Below are positions 8,189 to 16,969 of a stretch of 64,000 bases of DNA, piece after piece. The notes under the pieces are model-generated. The model made no database searches, was not told the DNA's origin, and worked only from the letters and a program-made list of their open reading frames with translations. The number at the start of each line of letters is the position of its first letter. The stretch's first letter is position 1. The stretch covers positions 868,001 to 932,000 of the forward strand of contig CBDCEX010000018.1 of NCBI GenBank assembly GCA_965216025.1, read 5' to 3'. The translations under genes and the position numbers were made by a program. This DNA comes from JADFQT01 sp965216025 (GTDB lineage Bacteria > Chloroflexota > Dehalococcoidia > Lucifugimonadales > UBA3495).

Positions 8189-8704
8189 TTATCCGGCGGT
8201 TTCAAACGCCAGAGTGGCGAACCGCATGAAAATACCTCCTCGGGGCTGGGCCAGCGGCCCGTTTAGCACCAGGCAGGCCACCACAATCCTCTCCCCTGGC
8301 GTGGCACTGCTACTCACCTCAACTCGCTGCTGGGCGTTGATGCCCACGATAACTCCGGTGCTTCGGTCGATTTCCCCATTTACCCATATCTCGGCGTAGT
8401 TATCCGCGTTGGTCTCGAAAAAGACCCGGCAGCCGGAAACATCGTTACCGTTGATGTTCTGAGGCAGTTCCATCCCGATACGATACCAGGCGAAGGTGAA
8501 CCCTTCGGAAAGACTCTGCCTGACGTTGGTGCACACCTCCCAGGACGAGTCGTCGTAATCGGCGAGGCGAGCTGGACTGGCCAGCAGCCGGGCGGCCAGG
8601 CCCTCGTTCGGTTCACCGGGCACCAGACCGGTAGCCACCCTCCATTGGCCCCCCACCTTTTGCTGGTCCGCTGCCTGGTTCAGGTCCAAAACAAATCTAG
8701 GCAT
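8189..8704 (-). CDS. Hypothetical protein with galactose-binding-like beta fold
   Basis: A 171-residue protein without signal peptide or membrane segment. The pattern DYDDSSWEVCTNVRQSL, AWYRIGMELP, CRVFFETNADNYAEIWVNGEI and ERIVVACLVLNG resembles the jelly-roll sugar-binding module at the N-terminus of GH2-type enzymes, here as a free-standing domain. No catalytic domain is attached. Binding of a carbohydrate is an inference from fold-like patterns only. It is convergent with the PEPCK-like gene. Confidence 0.5.
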   Translation of the reverse strand: MPRFVLDLNQAADQQKVGGQWRVATGLVPGEPNEGLAARLLASPARLADYDDSSWEVCTNVRQSLSEGFTFAWYRIGMELPQNINGNDVSGCRVFFETNADNYAEIWVNGEIDRSTGVIVGINAQQRVEVSSSATPGERIVVACLVLNGPLAQPRGGIFMRFATLAFETAG

Positions 8705-8824
8705 TGGCTTCTCCTAAAATCGCTCGCTGCGCAGCTAGTAAATGTGGGCAGGGGCTAAAGGTACAGGGGCCCTACTAGCTTGTCAATCGAGGAGAAAGGC
8801 TTGGCCAGCCCCAGCACGCTCCTC

Positions 8825-9235
8825 TCATTCCGGGGCCGCCTCCCCGGGCTCGCTGGCCGGGGTACCCTCTGCTGGCTCGCTGGATTGGCCACCGGACCGC
8901 AGGACCGAGAACATCGCCCCCAGGGCGCTCATGCTGCCGGTATACAGGGTCAGCACGACTACCAAAACCCAAATTATTACCAGGAAGCGCTGCCCAACTT
9001 CCAACAGGTTGACCACCAATGCTGCCACCAGGGCAGAAAGAACCAAAAACAGCGATCCCACGAGGGTGCCGAACAGCAGGCACTTGGCCGCGTAGGACTC
9101 TCTGGGAACCTGGGCGAACTTGATGCCGAAATAACCACCTATAAAAGGGCTGGCCGGAAAGGCGACAAAATGCACCAACGGGATAAGTAGGGAGACAAAC
9201 ATTATTCCGAGAGCAAGGAAAACCCCTTTTATCAT
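8825..9235 (-). CDS. Small membrane protein of unknown function
   Basis: A 136-residue protein with about four hydrophobic stretches (residues 3-30, 52-78 and 84-110 are the clearest) and a hydrophilic Glu/Pro/Ser-rich tail of about 25 residues. No family was recognised. It is on the same strand as the galactose-binding-like gene, 120 bp upstream of it. Confidence 0.6.
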   Translation of the reverse strand: MIKGVFLALGIMFVSLLIPLVHFVAFPASPFIGGYFGIKFAQVPRESYAAKCLLFGTLVGSLFLVLSALVAALVVNLLEVGQRFLVIIWVLVVVLTLYTGSMSALGAMFSVLRSGGQSSEPAEGTPASEPGEAAPE

Positions 9236-9333
9236 TCCTGCTCCTACTTCTTCCTACGCTGCTTTTGGGCCCAATCCGAGCATTTATTTTAGGTAGTATA
9301 TCCCACACTCGGCGCCCGCCATTTTGCGGAAAT

Positions 9334-9372
9334 CCTCCTATATCCCCCTTGCAAAGGGGACTGAGGGGGATT
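9334..9372. repeat. CCCCCTTGCAAAGGGG palindrome
   Basis: An imperfect palindrome (TATATCCCCCTTGCAAAGG, then GACTGAGGGGGAT) of the same family as the perfect one at 2.56 kb, located upstream of the small membrane protein gene. Confidence 0.55.
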
Positions 9373-9478
9373 TGGATCTCACCGATTTAATAATTTATTC
9401 GAGGGTCGATATTAGCATAGTCGCTGCCAATACAGGCGTTTTTCGGTTGGACCAGGGCTGAACGGGAGGCGGGCGGGC

Positions 9479-9664
9479 CAGGGCAATCGCGTCTTAATCG
9501 CCCCCAGGTTTGGGACAGTGGCTCTTTGGGGTCTGACGAGTCCCGGAAGTCTTTCGATCTTTACGTGTTATAGTCAAAATAGCTGGGAAAGCATCGGAAT
9601 ATCTACCATTCGCTAGCCTTCTGTACCGAAGTTCGAAAAGGCAGTTTTAGACGCGATTACCCTG
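9479..9664. mobile_element. 186-bp MITE with ISAs1 ends
   Basis: The left end CAGGGCAATCGCGTCTTA is identical over 18 bp to both ends of the ISAs1-type element at 25.6 kb. The right end is the inverted copy with two changes (CAGGGTAATCGCGTCTAA). A perfect 10-bp target duplication, GCGGGCGGGC, flanks it (9469-9478 and 9665-9674). There is no transposase gene. It lies between the small membrane protein gene and the Rrf2 regulator gene, just upstream of the TATAAT-like sequences before that regulator. Confidence 0.88.
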
Positions 9665-9757
9665 GCGGGCGGGCCACGAAATGGAATTGCCGCCGGGAAG
9701 TGCTATAATCGAAAACACTATAATTTACGAATTGGGCCGCTTCTCGAGGTGGGAATA

Positions 9758-10195
9758 ATGAGAATTCCGATGAAAGTGGACTACGGGGTCAGGGCTTTGG
9801 TCGAGTTGGCCCTTCATTACGGCGAGGGTCATGTCCAAACCTCTGAGATCGCCTCGAAGCAGGGTATACCCGAACCCTATCTGGAGCAGCTGATGACCAC
9901 CCTGCACAAGTACGGCTTCATCCGGAGCCGCCGGGGTCCGCAGGGCGGGCATGCCCTGGCCATGGAGCCCGCCGCGGTAAATCTGGGTATGATTATGACT
10001 ACGCTGGAAGGGAATACCTCGCCCCTGGATTGCTTCACCTATCCCAATGACTGCATATTCTCCGACGCTTGCGCCCAGCAGGAAGTTTGGAAATCGGTGG
10101 AAGACTCCATCCAGAGCGTGCTCACCAATACCACCTTGGCCCACCTGGCCCAGCGCCAAAGCTATCTCAGCGGCCAGGGGATGTATCAAATCTGA
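9758..10195 (+). CDS. Rrf2-family transcriptional regulator, IscR-like cysteines
   Basis: A 145-residue DNA-binding protein with an N-terminal winged helix (VDYGVRALVELALHYG, then TSEIASKQGIPEPYLEQLM, wing RRGPQGGHALA). Three cysteines, C92, C99 and C105, sit almost exactly where IscR carries its [2Fe-2S] ligands (92, 98, 104), so iron-sulfur sensing is plausible. The ATG at 9758 is chosen because GAGGTGGGA precedes it; a GTG nine bases earlier is the alternative. Two TATAAT-like sequences lie 35-55 bp upstream. The following MoeB and CysM genes suggest control of sulfur or cysteine metabolism, as with CymR. Confidence 0.85.
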   Translation: MRIPMKVDYGVRALVELALHYGEGHVQTSEIASKQGIPEPYLEQLMTTLHKYGFIRSRRGPQGGHALAMEPAAVNLGMIMTTLEGNTSPLDCFTYPNDCIFSDACAQQEVWKSVEDSIQSVLTNTTLAHLAQRQSYLSGQGMYQI

Positions 10196-10312
10196 AGCAC
10201 CGCTGGGTAGTCCGGCGGTGGCCCGGCTCAGTCACCTTGACAAGGGTGGTGGCCAGATATAGACTTCAAGGGAGTAATGACTGGAATTATCAGCAAACTG
10301 CCCGGCGCCTGT

Positions 10313-10410
10313 ACCTGTCCCCCGACCTAGGGGGCAGGTAAGCATTGGTTAAAAGCAAGGCCTGCGCCCGAGTCAGGGAGTGAATCCCGCGAAGGAGACG
10401 CAGGCTTTTT
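10313..10410 (+). promoter_or_regulatory. Structured leader or terminator between the Rrf2 and ThiF genes
   Basis: A first hairpin (10313-10339, ACCTGTCCCCC paired with GGGGGCAGGT) is followed by a larger stem, GCCTGCG at 10360 pairing with CGCAGGC at 10399-10405 and then five T residues. This is either the intrinsic terminator of the regulator gene or an attenuator for the ThiF-CysM genes. No known riboswitch consensus was recognised. Confidence 0.5.
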
Positions 10411-10497
10411 AATTTGCACGCTTTTCAATTAAAGCTGGCCTGTAAAGTCGGCCTGCGCTCTCAGCAGGCGAAAATGACCCCAGGAGGATTGCTTAAG

Positions 10498-11340
10498 ATG
10501 ACGCAACAGCCCCAAGCCTTGACACCGGACCAAGTCAAAAGATATAGCCGGCACATCATTATGGGCGATGTGGGCAGCCGAGGTCAGAGGAAGCTATTTC
10601 AGTCCAAAGCCCTGATCGTCGGCGCCGGCGGCCTCGGTTCTCCATCGGCGGTGTATTTGGCTTTGGCCGGGGTGGGTACCATTGGCATAGTCGATTTCGA
10701 TGTGGTCGAGCTGTCCAATCTGCAGCGGCAGATCCTGCATCACACCGCAGATGTGGGGCGTTCAAAACTGGAATCAGCCAGAGACAACATCAACTCCTAC
10801 AACCCCGATGTGAACGTCGTGCTGCACGACGTCCGGTTGGAATCGGACAACGCCATGGAGATCATCAGTCAGTACGATCTGGTGGTCAACGGCGCGGACA
10901 ACTTCGCCACCCGTTATCTGGTCAACGACGCTTGCTACCTGCTGAAAAAGACCCTGGTGGACGGGAGCATCCTGATATTTGATGGCCAGGCTACGGTGTT
11001 CACCCCCGGGGAAGGCTGCTACCGCTGCCTGTTCCCGGAGCCGCCGCCGCCGGGTATGGTACCCAACTGCGCCGAAGCCGGCGTGTTGGGAGCCCTTACC
11101 GGTCTGGTGGGCAGCATCCAGGCGACCGAGGCTTTGAAGCAGTTCCTAGGTATTGGCGAGAGCCTCACCTCCCGGCTGCTGCTGATCGATGCGTTGAGCA
11201 TGAGTTTCCGGGAAGTGAAGTTAAAGCGCAACCCGGCCTGCCCCTTGTGCGGAGATAACCCCTCGGTAACCGAGCTAATCGATTACGAGGTTTTCTGCGG
11301 GGTGGCCGCCCCGCAGGAAGCGGTGGTCGCCTCCGATTAA
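10498..11340 (+). CDS. MoeB/ThiF-family adenylyltransferase (E1-like sulfur-carrier activator)
   Basis: A 280-residue E1-like enzyme that adenylates the C-terminal glycine of a ubiquitin-like sulfur carrier (MoaD, ThiS or CysO type). The nucleotide-binding GAGGLGSP lies near residues 42-49, the substrate-arm region VVNGADNFATRYLVND follows, PNCAEAGVLGALTG holds the conserved cysteine, and zinc ligands are CYRC at 174-177 and CPLC at 248-251. It lacks the rhodanese domain of MoeZ. The start follows AGGAGG; a longer in-frame start exists. Next to cysM it recalls the mycobacterial MoeZ-CysO-CysM cysteine route, but no carrier gene is visible. Confidence 0.88.
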   Translation: MTQQPQALTPDQVKRYSRHIIMGDVGSRGQRKLFQSKALIVGAGGLGSPSAVYLALAGVGTIGIVDFDVVELSNLQRQILHHTADVGRSKLESARDNINSYNPDVNVVLHDVRLESDNAMEIISQYDLVVNGADNFATRYLVNDACYLLKKTLVDGSILIFDGQATVFTPGEGCYRCLFPEPPPPGMVPNCAEAGVLGALTGLVGSIQATEALKQFLGIGESLTSRLLLIDALSMSFREVKLKRNPACPLCGDNPSVTELIDYEVFCGVAAPQEAVVASD

Positions 11341-11475
11341 GAAATTACCTCGAAACTCTTATATTCCGGGTGGACCGTCCTTCGACTAGCTCAGGACTAA
11401 CGGGCGGGGTTTTTCATCCGTTCGTGGTGAGTCTGTCGAACCACGTCTTGCAATAGTTACTAAACTGAAGGGTTT

Positions 11476-12426
11476 ATGGTCACACGGTTAACTTATGCGG
11501 GTATCCTGGCTACCATCGGGAATACCCCCTTAGTCGAACTCCAAAATATGAGCCCCAAGGAAGGGGTCCGAATCTTTGCCAAGCTGGAGGGGCAAAACCC
11601 CACCGGCAGTGTCAAGGACCGCATCGCCCTCCGAATGATCGAGGCCGCTGAAGCCGACGGCGAAATATCCGCCAGCCGGAAGATTCTGGAACCCACCAGC
11701 GGCAACACCGGAATATCCCTGGCCATGATCGGCCGCCTCAGAGGCTATCCAGTATCCGTCGTGATGCCGGAAAACGTCAGCGTGGAGCGGACGCAGCTGC
11801 TGGAGGCCTATGGGGCGGAAATCATCTACTCCGACGGCTCCCAGGGAACCAACGGTTCGATCAATGTGGCTCAAGACCTGGTGGAAAAGAATCCCCACGA
11901 CTATCTGATGATGTACCAGTACGGTAACATTGCCAACCCCAACGCCCACTATTACGGTACTGGTCAGGAAATTGTGCAGAGCCTTCCCGAAGTTGATATG
12001 TTCGTGGCGGGTCTAGGCACCGGCGGAACTCTGATGGGCGTAGCCCGGCGGCTCAAGGAGCATCGGCCGGATATCAAGATAGTGGCGGTAGCTCCCGAGC
12101 CCGATGATTTCATTTCCGGCCTTCGCAGCTTGGAGGCCGGGTTTATTCCGCCGATATTGGACCTGAATATGCTGGATGCCCGCATCCTGGTTGGCAGCTT
12201 CGATGCTTTTAGCGCAACCAAAGAACTGCTGGTCAAAGAGGGGATTTTCGCCGGAGTATCCTCAGGCTCGGTGGTTCACGCGGCGATACGTCAGGCGGAA
12301 AAAATGGATCAGGGCAACCTGGTCTGTCTGCTGGCCGATGGCGGGTGGAAATATTTGAGCACTGCCCTCTGGACCAAGGACTACGAACTGCTGGCCCGGG
12401 AGTCTCAGGGAAAGATCTGGTGGTAA
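11476..12426 (+). CDS. cysM: Cysteine synthase, CysM type
   Basis: A 316-residue PLP-dependent fold-type II enzyme. The PLP lysine is K47 in GSVKDR, the substrate loop is TSGNTG near residue 75, and the phosphate-binding GTGGTLMG lies near residue 180. The C-terminal GGWKYLSTALWTKDY closely resembles mycobacterial CysM, which uses O-phosphoserine and the thiocarboxylated carrier CysO. With the upstream MoeB-type gene this suggests the carrier-dependent route to cysteine. O-acetylserine use cannot be excluded. A second, different homologue lies at 48.7 kb. Confidence 0.9.
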   Translation: MVTRLTYAGILATIGNTPLVELQNMSPKEGVRIFAKLEGQNPTGSVKDRIALRMIEAAEADGEISASRKILEPTSGNTGISLAMIGRLRGYPVSVVMPENVSVERTQLLEAYGAEIIYSDGSQGTNGSINVAQDLVEKNPHDYLMMYQYGNIANPNAHYYGTGQEIVQSLPEVDMFVAGLGTGGTLMGVARRLKEHRPDIKIVAVAPEPDDFISGLRSLEAGFIPPILDLNMLDARILVGSFDAFSATKELLVKEGIFAGVSSGSVVHAAIRQAEKMDQGNLVCLLADGGWKYLSTALWTKDYELLARESQGKIWW

Positions 12427-12533
12427 GCCAGGTTCATTTCCCAGGCGAGTTTCGCCGGCTAGCAGTTATTTCAAAATTCCCAAACTTCCAGAATCCCCAT
12501 GCCCCCTGGGTCCGGCCAGAGTGGGCTCAATCC

Positions 12534-12562
12534 TTGAAAGTCCCTCTCGGCGATGCTATACT
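12534..12562 (+). promoter_or_regulatory. Sigma-70 promoter of the nusA operon
   Basis: TTGAAA (12534-12539), a 17-bp spacer and TATACT (12557-12562) make a strong promoter match. The leader of about 90 bases contains a hairpin at 12582-12605 (GAAAGCGGG paired with CCCGCTTTC) that could serve NusA-dependent autoregulation. Confidence 0.7.
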
Positions 12563-12658
12563 CAAACAGGCAGTCGGTTGCGAAAGCGGGAATTTCCCCG
12601 CTTTCTTGCTACTGGGCGGGATCGCAAATAACGGGGGTTCCACGCGGGGGGCGTCGCC

Positions 12659-14269
12659 ATGAAAAGCGACTTTTTAATAGCATTGACCCAGTTAGCCGCC
12701 GAGCGGCACCTGCCCAAAGAGCAGGTGCTGGGGGCGATCGAAGTGGCTCTGGCGTCGGCCTTTAAGAAGGATACTTCGTCAACTGGTCAAAACATCTCGG
12801 TCAAGCTCAACCCCAACACCGGTGATGTCAGCGTCTTTGCCCTGAAAACTGTGGTGGACGACGTAGAGGACCCAGACCGGGAGATTGGGGTCCTAGATGC
12901 CCAAAAGATCCGGGCCGCCGCCGCCGTGGGCGAAGAAGTGGCGCTGCCGGAGCCGCTACCCCACAATGCCAGCCGCATCGCCGCTCAGACGGCCAAGCAG
13001 GTGGTGTTGCAGCGGCTGCGGGAAGCCGAGCGAGAACTCCTCTACGAAGAGTTTGTCCAACACAAAGAGGACATAATCTCTGGCGTAATTGAACACCTGG
13101 AGTACGGTCGCACCATGTCCCTGGACTTGGGACGGGCCCATGCGGTCATGCCGCCGGAGGAGCAGGTTCCCACCGAACGGTACAAGAAGGGCCAGCGACT
13201 CAAGGTTTACGTGTTGGATGTGCGGTCCACCCCCAAGGGGCCGGCAATCCTGGTTTCCCGAAGTCACAAGGACATGCTCAAGCGCCTTTTTGAGATTGAG
13301 GTGCCTGAGGTTTACAACGGCGTGGTCGAAATCAAGGCCATCTCCAGGGAGCCGGGACAGCGAAGCAAGGTGGCGGTTAACTCCACCCAAGAGGGGATTG
13401 ACCCGGTGGGCTCCTGTATTGGAGTGAGAGGCAACCGAATCCAAAGCATAGTCAACGAGCTCCAGGGCGAAAAGATCGATGTAGTCCCCTGGGACCAGGA
13501 CCCCAAGGTTTTCATCGCCCGGGCCATCAGCCCCTCCGAGGTCATCCACGTGGAGCTTAACCCTCCGGAGCAGACGGCGATGGTGGTTGTGCCCGACCGG
13601 CAGCTTTCCCTGGCCATTGGCAAGGAAGGTCAGAACGCCCGGTTGGCGGCTCGCCTGGCGGGCTGGCGTTTGGATATTAAGGGTCTAACCGAGTGGGAAG
13701 AAATCAAGGAAAGCATCCAAGCGGAGCTGGCTGCGAAGGCCAAACCGGAAGTCGCGGTGGAAGAGGCCGCTGGCGCAGTGGCAGTTTTAACCAAGACCGA
13801 GGAAGAGTCGGCAGAAGAGCCAGCAGTGGCAGAGATGGCCGCTGTCGGTACACCGCTGGATGAAACCGCCGTGGAGCCAGAGGCGGTTTTGGACCAGGTA
13901 ACGGCAGAGCCGGTCCTGGACGAAGACGCGGTGCTTGAGGCCCTGATCCGTGAGGAGGAAGAGGCTAACAAGGATGCCGCCGCCGAGGAAGAAACGCCGG
14001 TTGGCCTTAGCGTGGAGGAGTTGGCTTCCTTCACGCTGGATGAGGTGGGAGAGGAGTACGATGATGGGGAAGAACCGGAACTTGATGAAGGGTCTGACAG
14101 CTTACTCCCAGAAATTTCGGTTCTCACGCCAGACGCCGGTAAGATCCGGTTCGCCGAAGACCTGGTGGGCGAATTCCGGGGTCCGGGCCGTGCCGGGCGG
14201 CGGGCCAGCCGCGGTGGCGCCAGGGGTCCGGTGCGAGGACCTGGCAATCGCGGGGGTGGTGCCCGCTAA
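12659..14269 (+). CDS. nusA: Transcription termination/antitermination factor NusA
   Basis: A 536-residue cytoplasmic RNA-polymerase-binding factor. An N-terminal domain (1-130) is followed by the S1 domain (about 132-200), KH1 (with GSCIGVRGNRIQSIVNEL) and KH2 (with LAIGKEGQNARLAARLAGW). From about residue 345 an acidic Ala/Glu-rich linker replaces the acidic repeats of E. coli, and the tail is an Arg/Gly-rich segment (GPGRAGRRASRGGARG) that may bind RNA. It opens the operon nusA-ylxR-infB-rbfA-truB. The usual upstream rimP is missing. Confidence 0.96.
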   Translation: MKSDFLIALTQLAAERHLPKEQVLGAIEVALASAFKKDTSSTGQNISVKLNPNTGDVSVFALKTVVDDVEDPDREIGVLDAQKIRAAAAVGEEVALPEPLPHNASRIAAQTAKQVVLQRLREAERELLYEEFVQHKEDIISGVIEHLEYGRTMSLDLGRAHAVMPPEEQVPTERYKKGQRLKVYVLDVRSTPKGPAILVSRSHKDMLKRLFEIEVPEVYNGVVEIKAISREPGQRSKVAVNSTQEGIDPVGSCIGVRGNRIQSIVNELQGEKIDVVPWDQDPKVFIARAISPSEVIHVELNPPEQTAMVVVPDRQLSLAIGKEGQNARLAARLAGWRLDIKGLTEWEEIKESIQAELAAKAKPEVAVEEAAGAVAVLTKTEEESAEEPAVAEMAAVGTPLDETAVEPEAVLDQVTAEPVLDEDAVLEALIREEEEANKDAAAEEETPVGLSVEELASFTLDEVGEEYDDGEEPELDEGSDSLLPEISVLTPDAGKIRFAEDLVGEFRGPGRAGRRASRGGARGPVRGPGNRGGGAR

Positions 14270-14298
14270 CCAATAACCACAACCGCAGGGACGGTGGA

Positions 14299-14625
14299 AT
14301 GGTTTTGCCCAAGACCCGCCACATACCCACACGCAGTTGCGTCTCCTGCGGCCTCAAGCTGCCGAAAAGGCAGTTGATTCGAATCTTCCGCATCCCTGAA
14401 GGTCCACTTCGAGTAGATCCCGCCGGAAAGGGGACCGGCCGGGGAGCCTACCTCTGTGGCGCGGCCAGCTGCTGGGAGCGGGGGTTCGGCAAGGGAATTT
14501 TGGAGCGGGGATTGCGGTCGCCCCTATCCGCAGCGGATATAGAATACCTGAGAAGCTATTATCAAGAGAACCTGCAAGAGAACGCAAAAGAGAACCTGAT
14601 TGGATTGCCGGCTGGAGAGAATTAA
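14299..14625 (+). CDS. ylxR: YlxR/RnpM-family RNA-binding protein
   Basis: A 108-residue protein of the YlxR (DUF448) family, small RNA-binding proteins encoded between nusA and infB; the Bacillus protein modulates RNase P. Family marks are RSCVSCGLKLPKRQLIRIFR near residues 12-31 and the signature GRGAYLC near residue 50. Its TAA stop overlaps the infB ATG by one base, so translation is probably coupled. The last 25 residues are Asn/Glu-rich and beyond the usual domain. Confidence 0.9.
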   Translation: MVLPKTRHIPTRSCVSCGLKLPKRQLIRIFRIPEGPLRVDPAGKGTGRGAYLCGAASCWERGFGKGILERGLRSPLSAADIEYLRSYYQENLQENAKENLIGLPAGEN

Positions 14626-16454
14626 TGACGTCTGAAACTGGAGGAGCTGATGGAGTTGCTCGAAACTCCGGTGGAGACCGGGTACGACGCCGTGCTGCTT
14701 CTCGGGTACTGGTTTTACCCCAAACCCTCACCGTAAAGCGCTTGGCCGAACTGGTGGATCAAACCCCGGTTGCCGTCATTAAGCAGCTGATGCGCAGTGG
14801 CATCATGGTTGGGAGTAACCAGGTCATCGATCACAACGTGGCGGCTTTAGTTACGGCGGCTTCTGGCATTCGCACCAGGGTGGCCGAGGATCAAGAGGAG
14901 ACCAGCGCACTAACCGCCAGCGGTCTCGGCGCTGGGGATGATGAAGCTAATCTGGTTACCCGACCACCGGTGGTTACAATTCTCGGTCATGTGGATCACG
15001 GTAAAACCAGTCTCCTGGATGCCATCCGGCAGACTAAAGTGGCGGACAAGGAAGTGGGCGGCATTACCCAGCACATGGGCGCCTACCAGGTTGAACGGGA
15101 AGGACATAAAATCACCTTTTTGGATACTCCGGGTCACGAAGCCTTTACCGCCATTCGATCCCGCGGCGCTCGTGTCACCGACATCGCTGTTTTGGTGGTG
15201 GCGGCGGACGACGGGATAATGCCCCAAACGGTGGAAGCCATCAACCATGCCAAGGCGGCCTCGGTCCCCATTCTGGTGGCCATCAACAAGATGGATTTGC
15301 CGGCAGCCGACCCGGAGCGAGTAAAGCGTCAGCTGAGCGAACAAAACCTGCTAGTTGAAGATTGGGGTGGAGACGTGATCTCGGTACCCGTCTCGGCCCG
15401 CACCGGAGAAGGGTTGGACAACCTGCTGGAAAGCATTCTGCTGGTCTCGGAAATAGCGGAGCTGAAGGCGGATCCGGGCAAACCGGCCAGCGGAGTGGTC
15501 ATCGAAGCCAGGCTGGATCGCAAGCGTGGCCCCACCTCCACCGTTCTGGTGCAGGGAGGGACCTTGAAAGTTGGCGACTACATGGTGGCCGGCAGCGCTT
15601 GGGGTCGGGTTAAGGCCCTCACCAACGACCAGGGCAATACTATCAAGACAGTTGCCGCGGGCACTCCGGCTGAAGTATTGGGCTTTGGCTCTTTGCCGGA
15701 AGCCGGGGACCTATTGGCGGTGGTGCCCAATGAAAGGACGGCACGTTCCACCGCCACAGACCGGGAACGCCTGAAGTCGCTTCAGCAAGCCCAGTCCCGA
15801 GCTCTGACTCTGGATGAGGTAGTCAACCAGATAGACGCGGGAGATATCAAGGAACTGAACCTGGTTCTCAAGGCCGATGTCCAAGGTAGCTTGGAAGCGG
15901 CGCGTCAATCTTTGGAGCAGATAACCGAGGCCGATGCCAAGGTGCGGATTCTTCACGCGGCCAGCGGCGGCGTCACAGAGTCAGACGTGTTGTTGGCCAG
16001 CGCCTCTGAAGCTATCATCGTCGGTTTTAACGTGGGCGAAGAAATTGGGGTGGGCAGAGTGGCCGAGCGGATGGGCGTGGAAATCCGCCACTACAACATC
16101 ATCTACCAGCTCATAGAGGATGTGGAGCGAGCGCTCCATGGCATACTGGAGCCTACCTTCACCGACGTGGTTCTGGGACGAGCAGAAGTTCGGGAGTTAT
16201 TTTCCAACCGGCGCAATGTGCAGATTGCCGGTTGCCGGGTCATGGAGGGCCGTATTACCAGAGGCGCTTCTATTCGCGTGATGCGAGGCGGCCAAGTCCT
16301 ACTGGAATCCACCATTGCCAGCCTGCGCCACTTCCGGGATGAGGTTAACGAAGTCAACACCGGCGTTGAATGCGGGGTCGTATTGCAGGGTTTCAACGAT
16401 TATGAGACTGGCGATATCTTGGAAGCGCACCGTCAGGAACGTAATCCAGTCTAA
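14625..16454 (+). CDS. infB: Translation initiation factor IF-2
   Basis: A 609-residue GTPase that brings initiator fMet-tRNA to the 30S subunit. After a short N-terminal IF2N-like domain (LPQTLTVKRLAELVDQTPVAV near 27-48) come G1 GHVDHGKTS, G3 DTPGHEAF and G4 NKMD, then domains II-IV including the IF2-specific LKADVQGSLEA. The N-terminal extension is much shorter than in E. coli IF-2, as in other compact forms. The ATG overlaps the ylxR stop (TAATG). Confidence 0.96.
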   Translation: MTSETGGADGVARNSGGDRVRRRAASRVLVLPQTLTVKRLAELVDQTPVAVIKQLMRSGIMVGSNQVIDHNVAALVTAASGIRTRVAEDQEETSALTASGLGAGDDEANLVTRPPVVTILGHVDHGKTSLLDAIRQTKVADKEVGGITQHMGAYQVEREGHKITFLDTPGHEAFTAIRSRGARVTDIAVLVVAADDGIMPQTVEAINHAKAASVPILVAINKMDLPAADPERVKRQLSEQNLLVEDWGGDVISVPVSARTGEGLDNLLESILLVSEIAELKADPGKPASGVVIEARLDRKRGPTSTVLVQGGTLKVGDYMVAGSAWGRVKALTNDQGNTIKTVAAGTPAEVLGFGSLPEAGDLLAVVPNERTARSTATDRERLKSLQQAQSRALTLDEVVNQIDAGDIKELNLVLKADVQGSLEAARQSLEQITEADAKVRILHAASGGVTESDVLLASASEAIIVGFNVGEEIGVGRVAERMGVEIRHYNIIYQLIEDVERALHGILEPTFTDVVLGRAEVRELFSNRRNVQIAGCRVMEGRITRGASIRVMRGGQVLLESTIASLRHFRDEVNEVNTGVECGVVLQGFNDYETGDILEAHRQERNPV

Positions 16455-16507
16455 TCCGCCCTGGGTCCCACCGCTAACCACTTGCTACATCCGCCCTGGG
16501 GGTTCCA

Positions 16508-16939
16508 ATGTCCAGACGTGTCGACCGGATCAATGGGGTGCTGCGTCAGGAGATCAGCCAACTGCTCTCCCGCCAGATTAAGGATCCCAGATTGAATGCC
16601 GTGGTTACTATAACTCAGGTGCAGACCTCCAGCGACCTGCGCACGGCTCGGGTATTCCTTAGTGTGCTGGGAGACCCGGAAACCAGACAAAAGGCTCTAG
16701 AGGGCATTCAATCCGCTGCGACTTTCTTAAGGCGGGAGCTGCGCGGCCGGCTGACCCTGCGGTACACTCCTTTCCTCACCTTCGTCCTGGACGATTCCCT
16801 GGAACACGCCGATCACCTGCTGAGTTTGATGGACCGCATCCAAAAGGAGTCGCCGCCAGAGGAATCCCAGGCCGGCGGTCAACCCCCTGACGGTCAACCG
16901 TATGAGGGCCCCCTTTCCTTCCCCACCTTCGGGGGCTGA
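16508..16939 (+). CDS. rbfA: Ribosome-binding factor A
   Basis: A 143-residue KH-type protein for late maturation of the 30S subunit and 16S rRNA 5' end. Family features are RVDRINGVLRQEISQLLSRQIKDPR, the strand TARVFLSVLG and LRYTPFLTFVLDDSLEHADHL. The C-terminal 28 residues are Pro/Gly-rich and extra to the domain. It lies between infB and truB, the standard order. Confidence 0.93.
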   Translation: MSRRVDRINGVLRQEISQLLSRQIKDPRLNAVVTITQVQTSSDLRTARVFLSVLGDPETRQKALEGIQSAATFLRRELRGRLTLRYTPFLTFVLDDSLEHADHLLSLMDRIQKESPPEESQAGGQPPDGQPYEGPLSFPTFGG

Positions 16940-16969
16940 TCCGTGACCGGCGCACAGTGGAAGTCCGGA

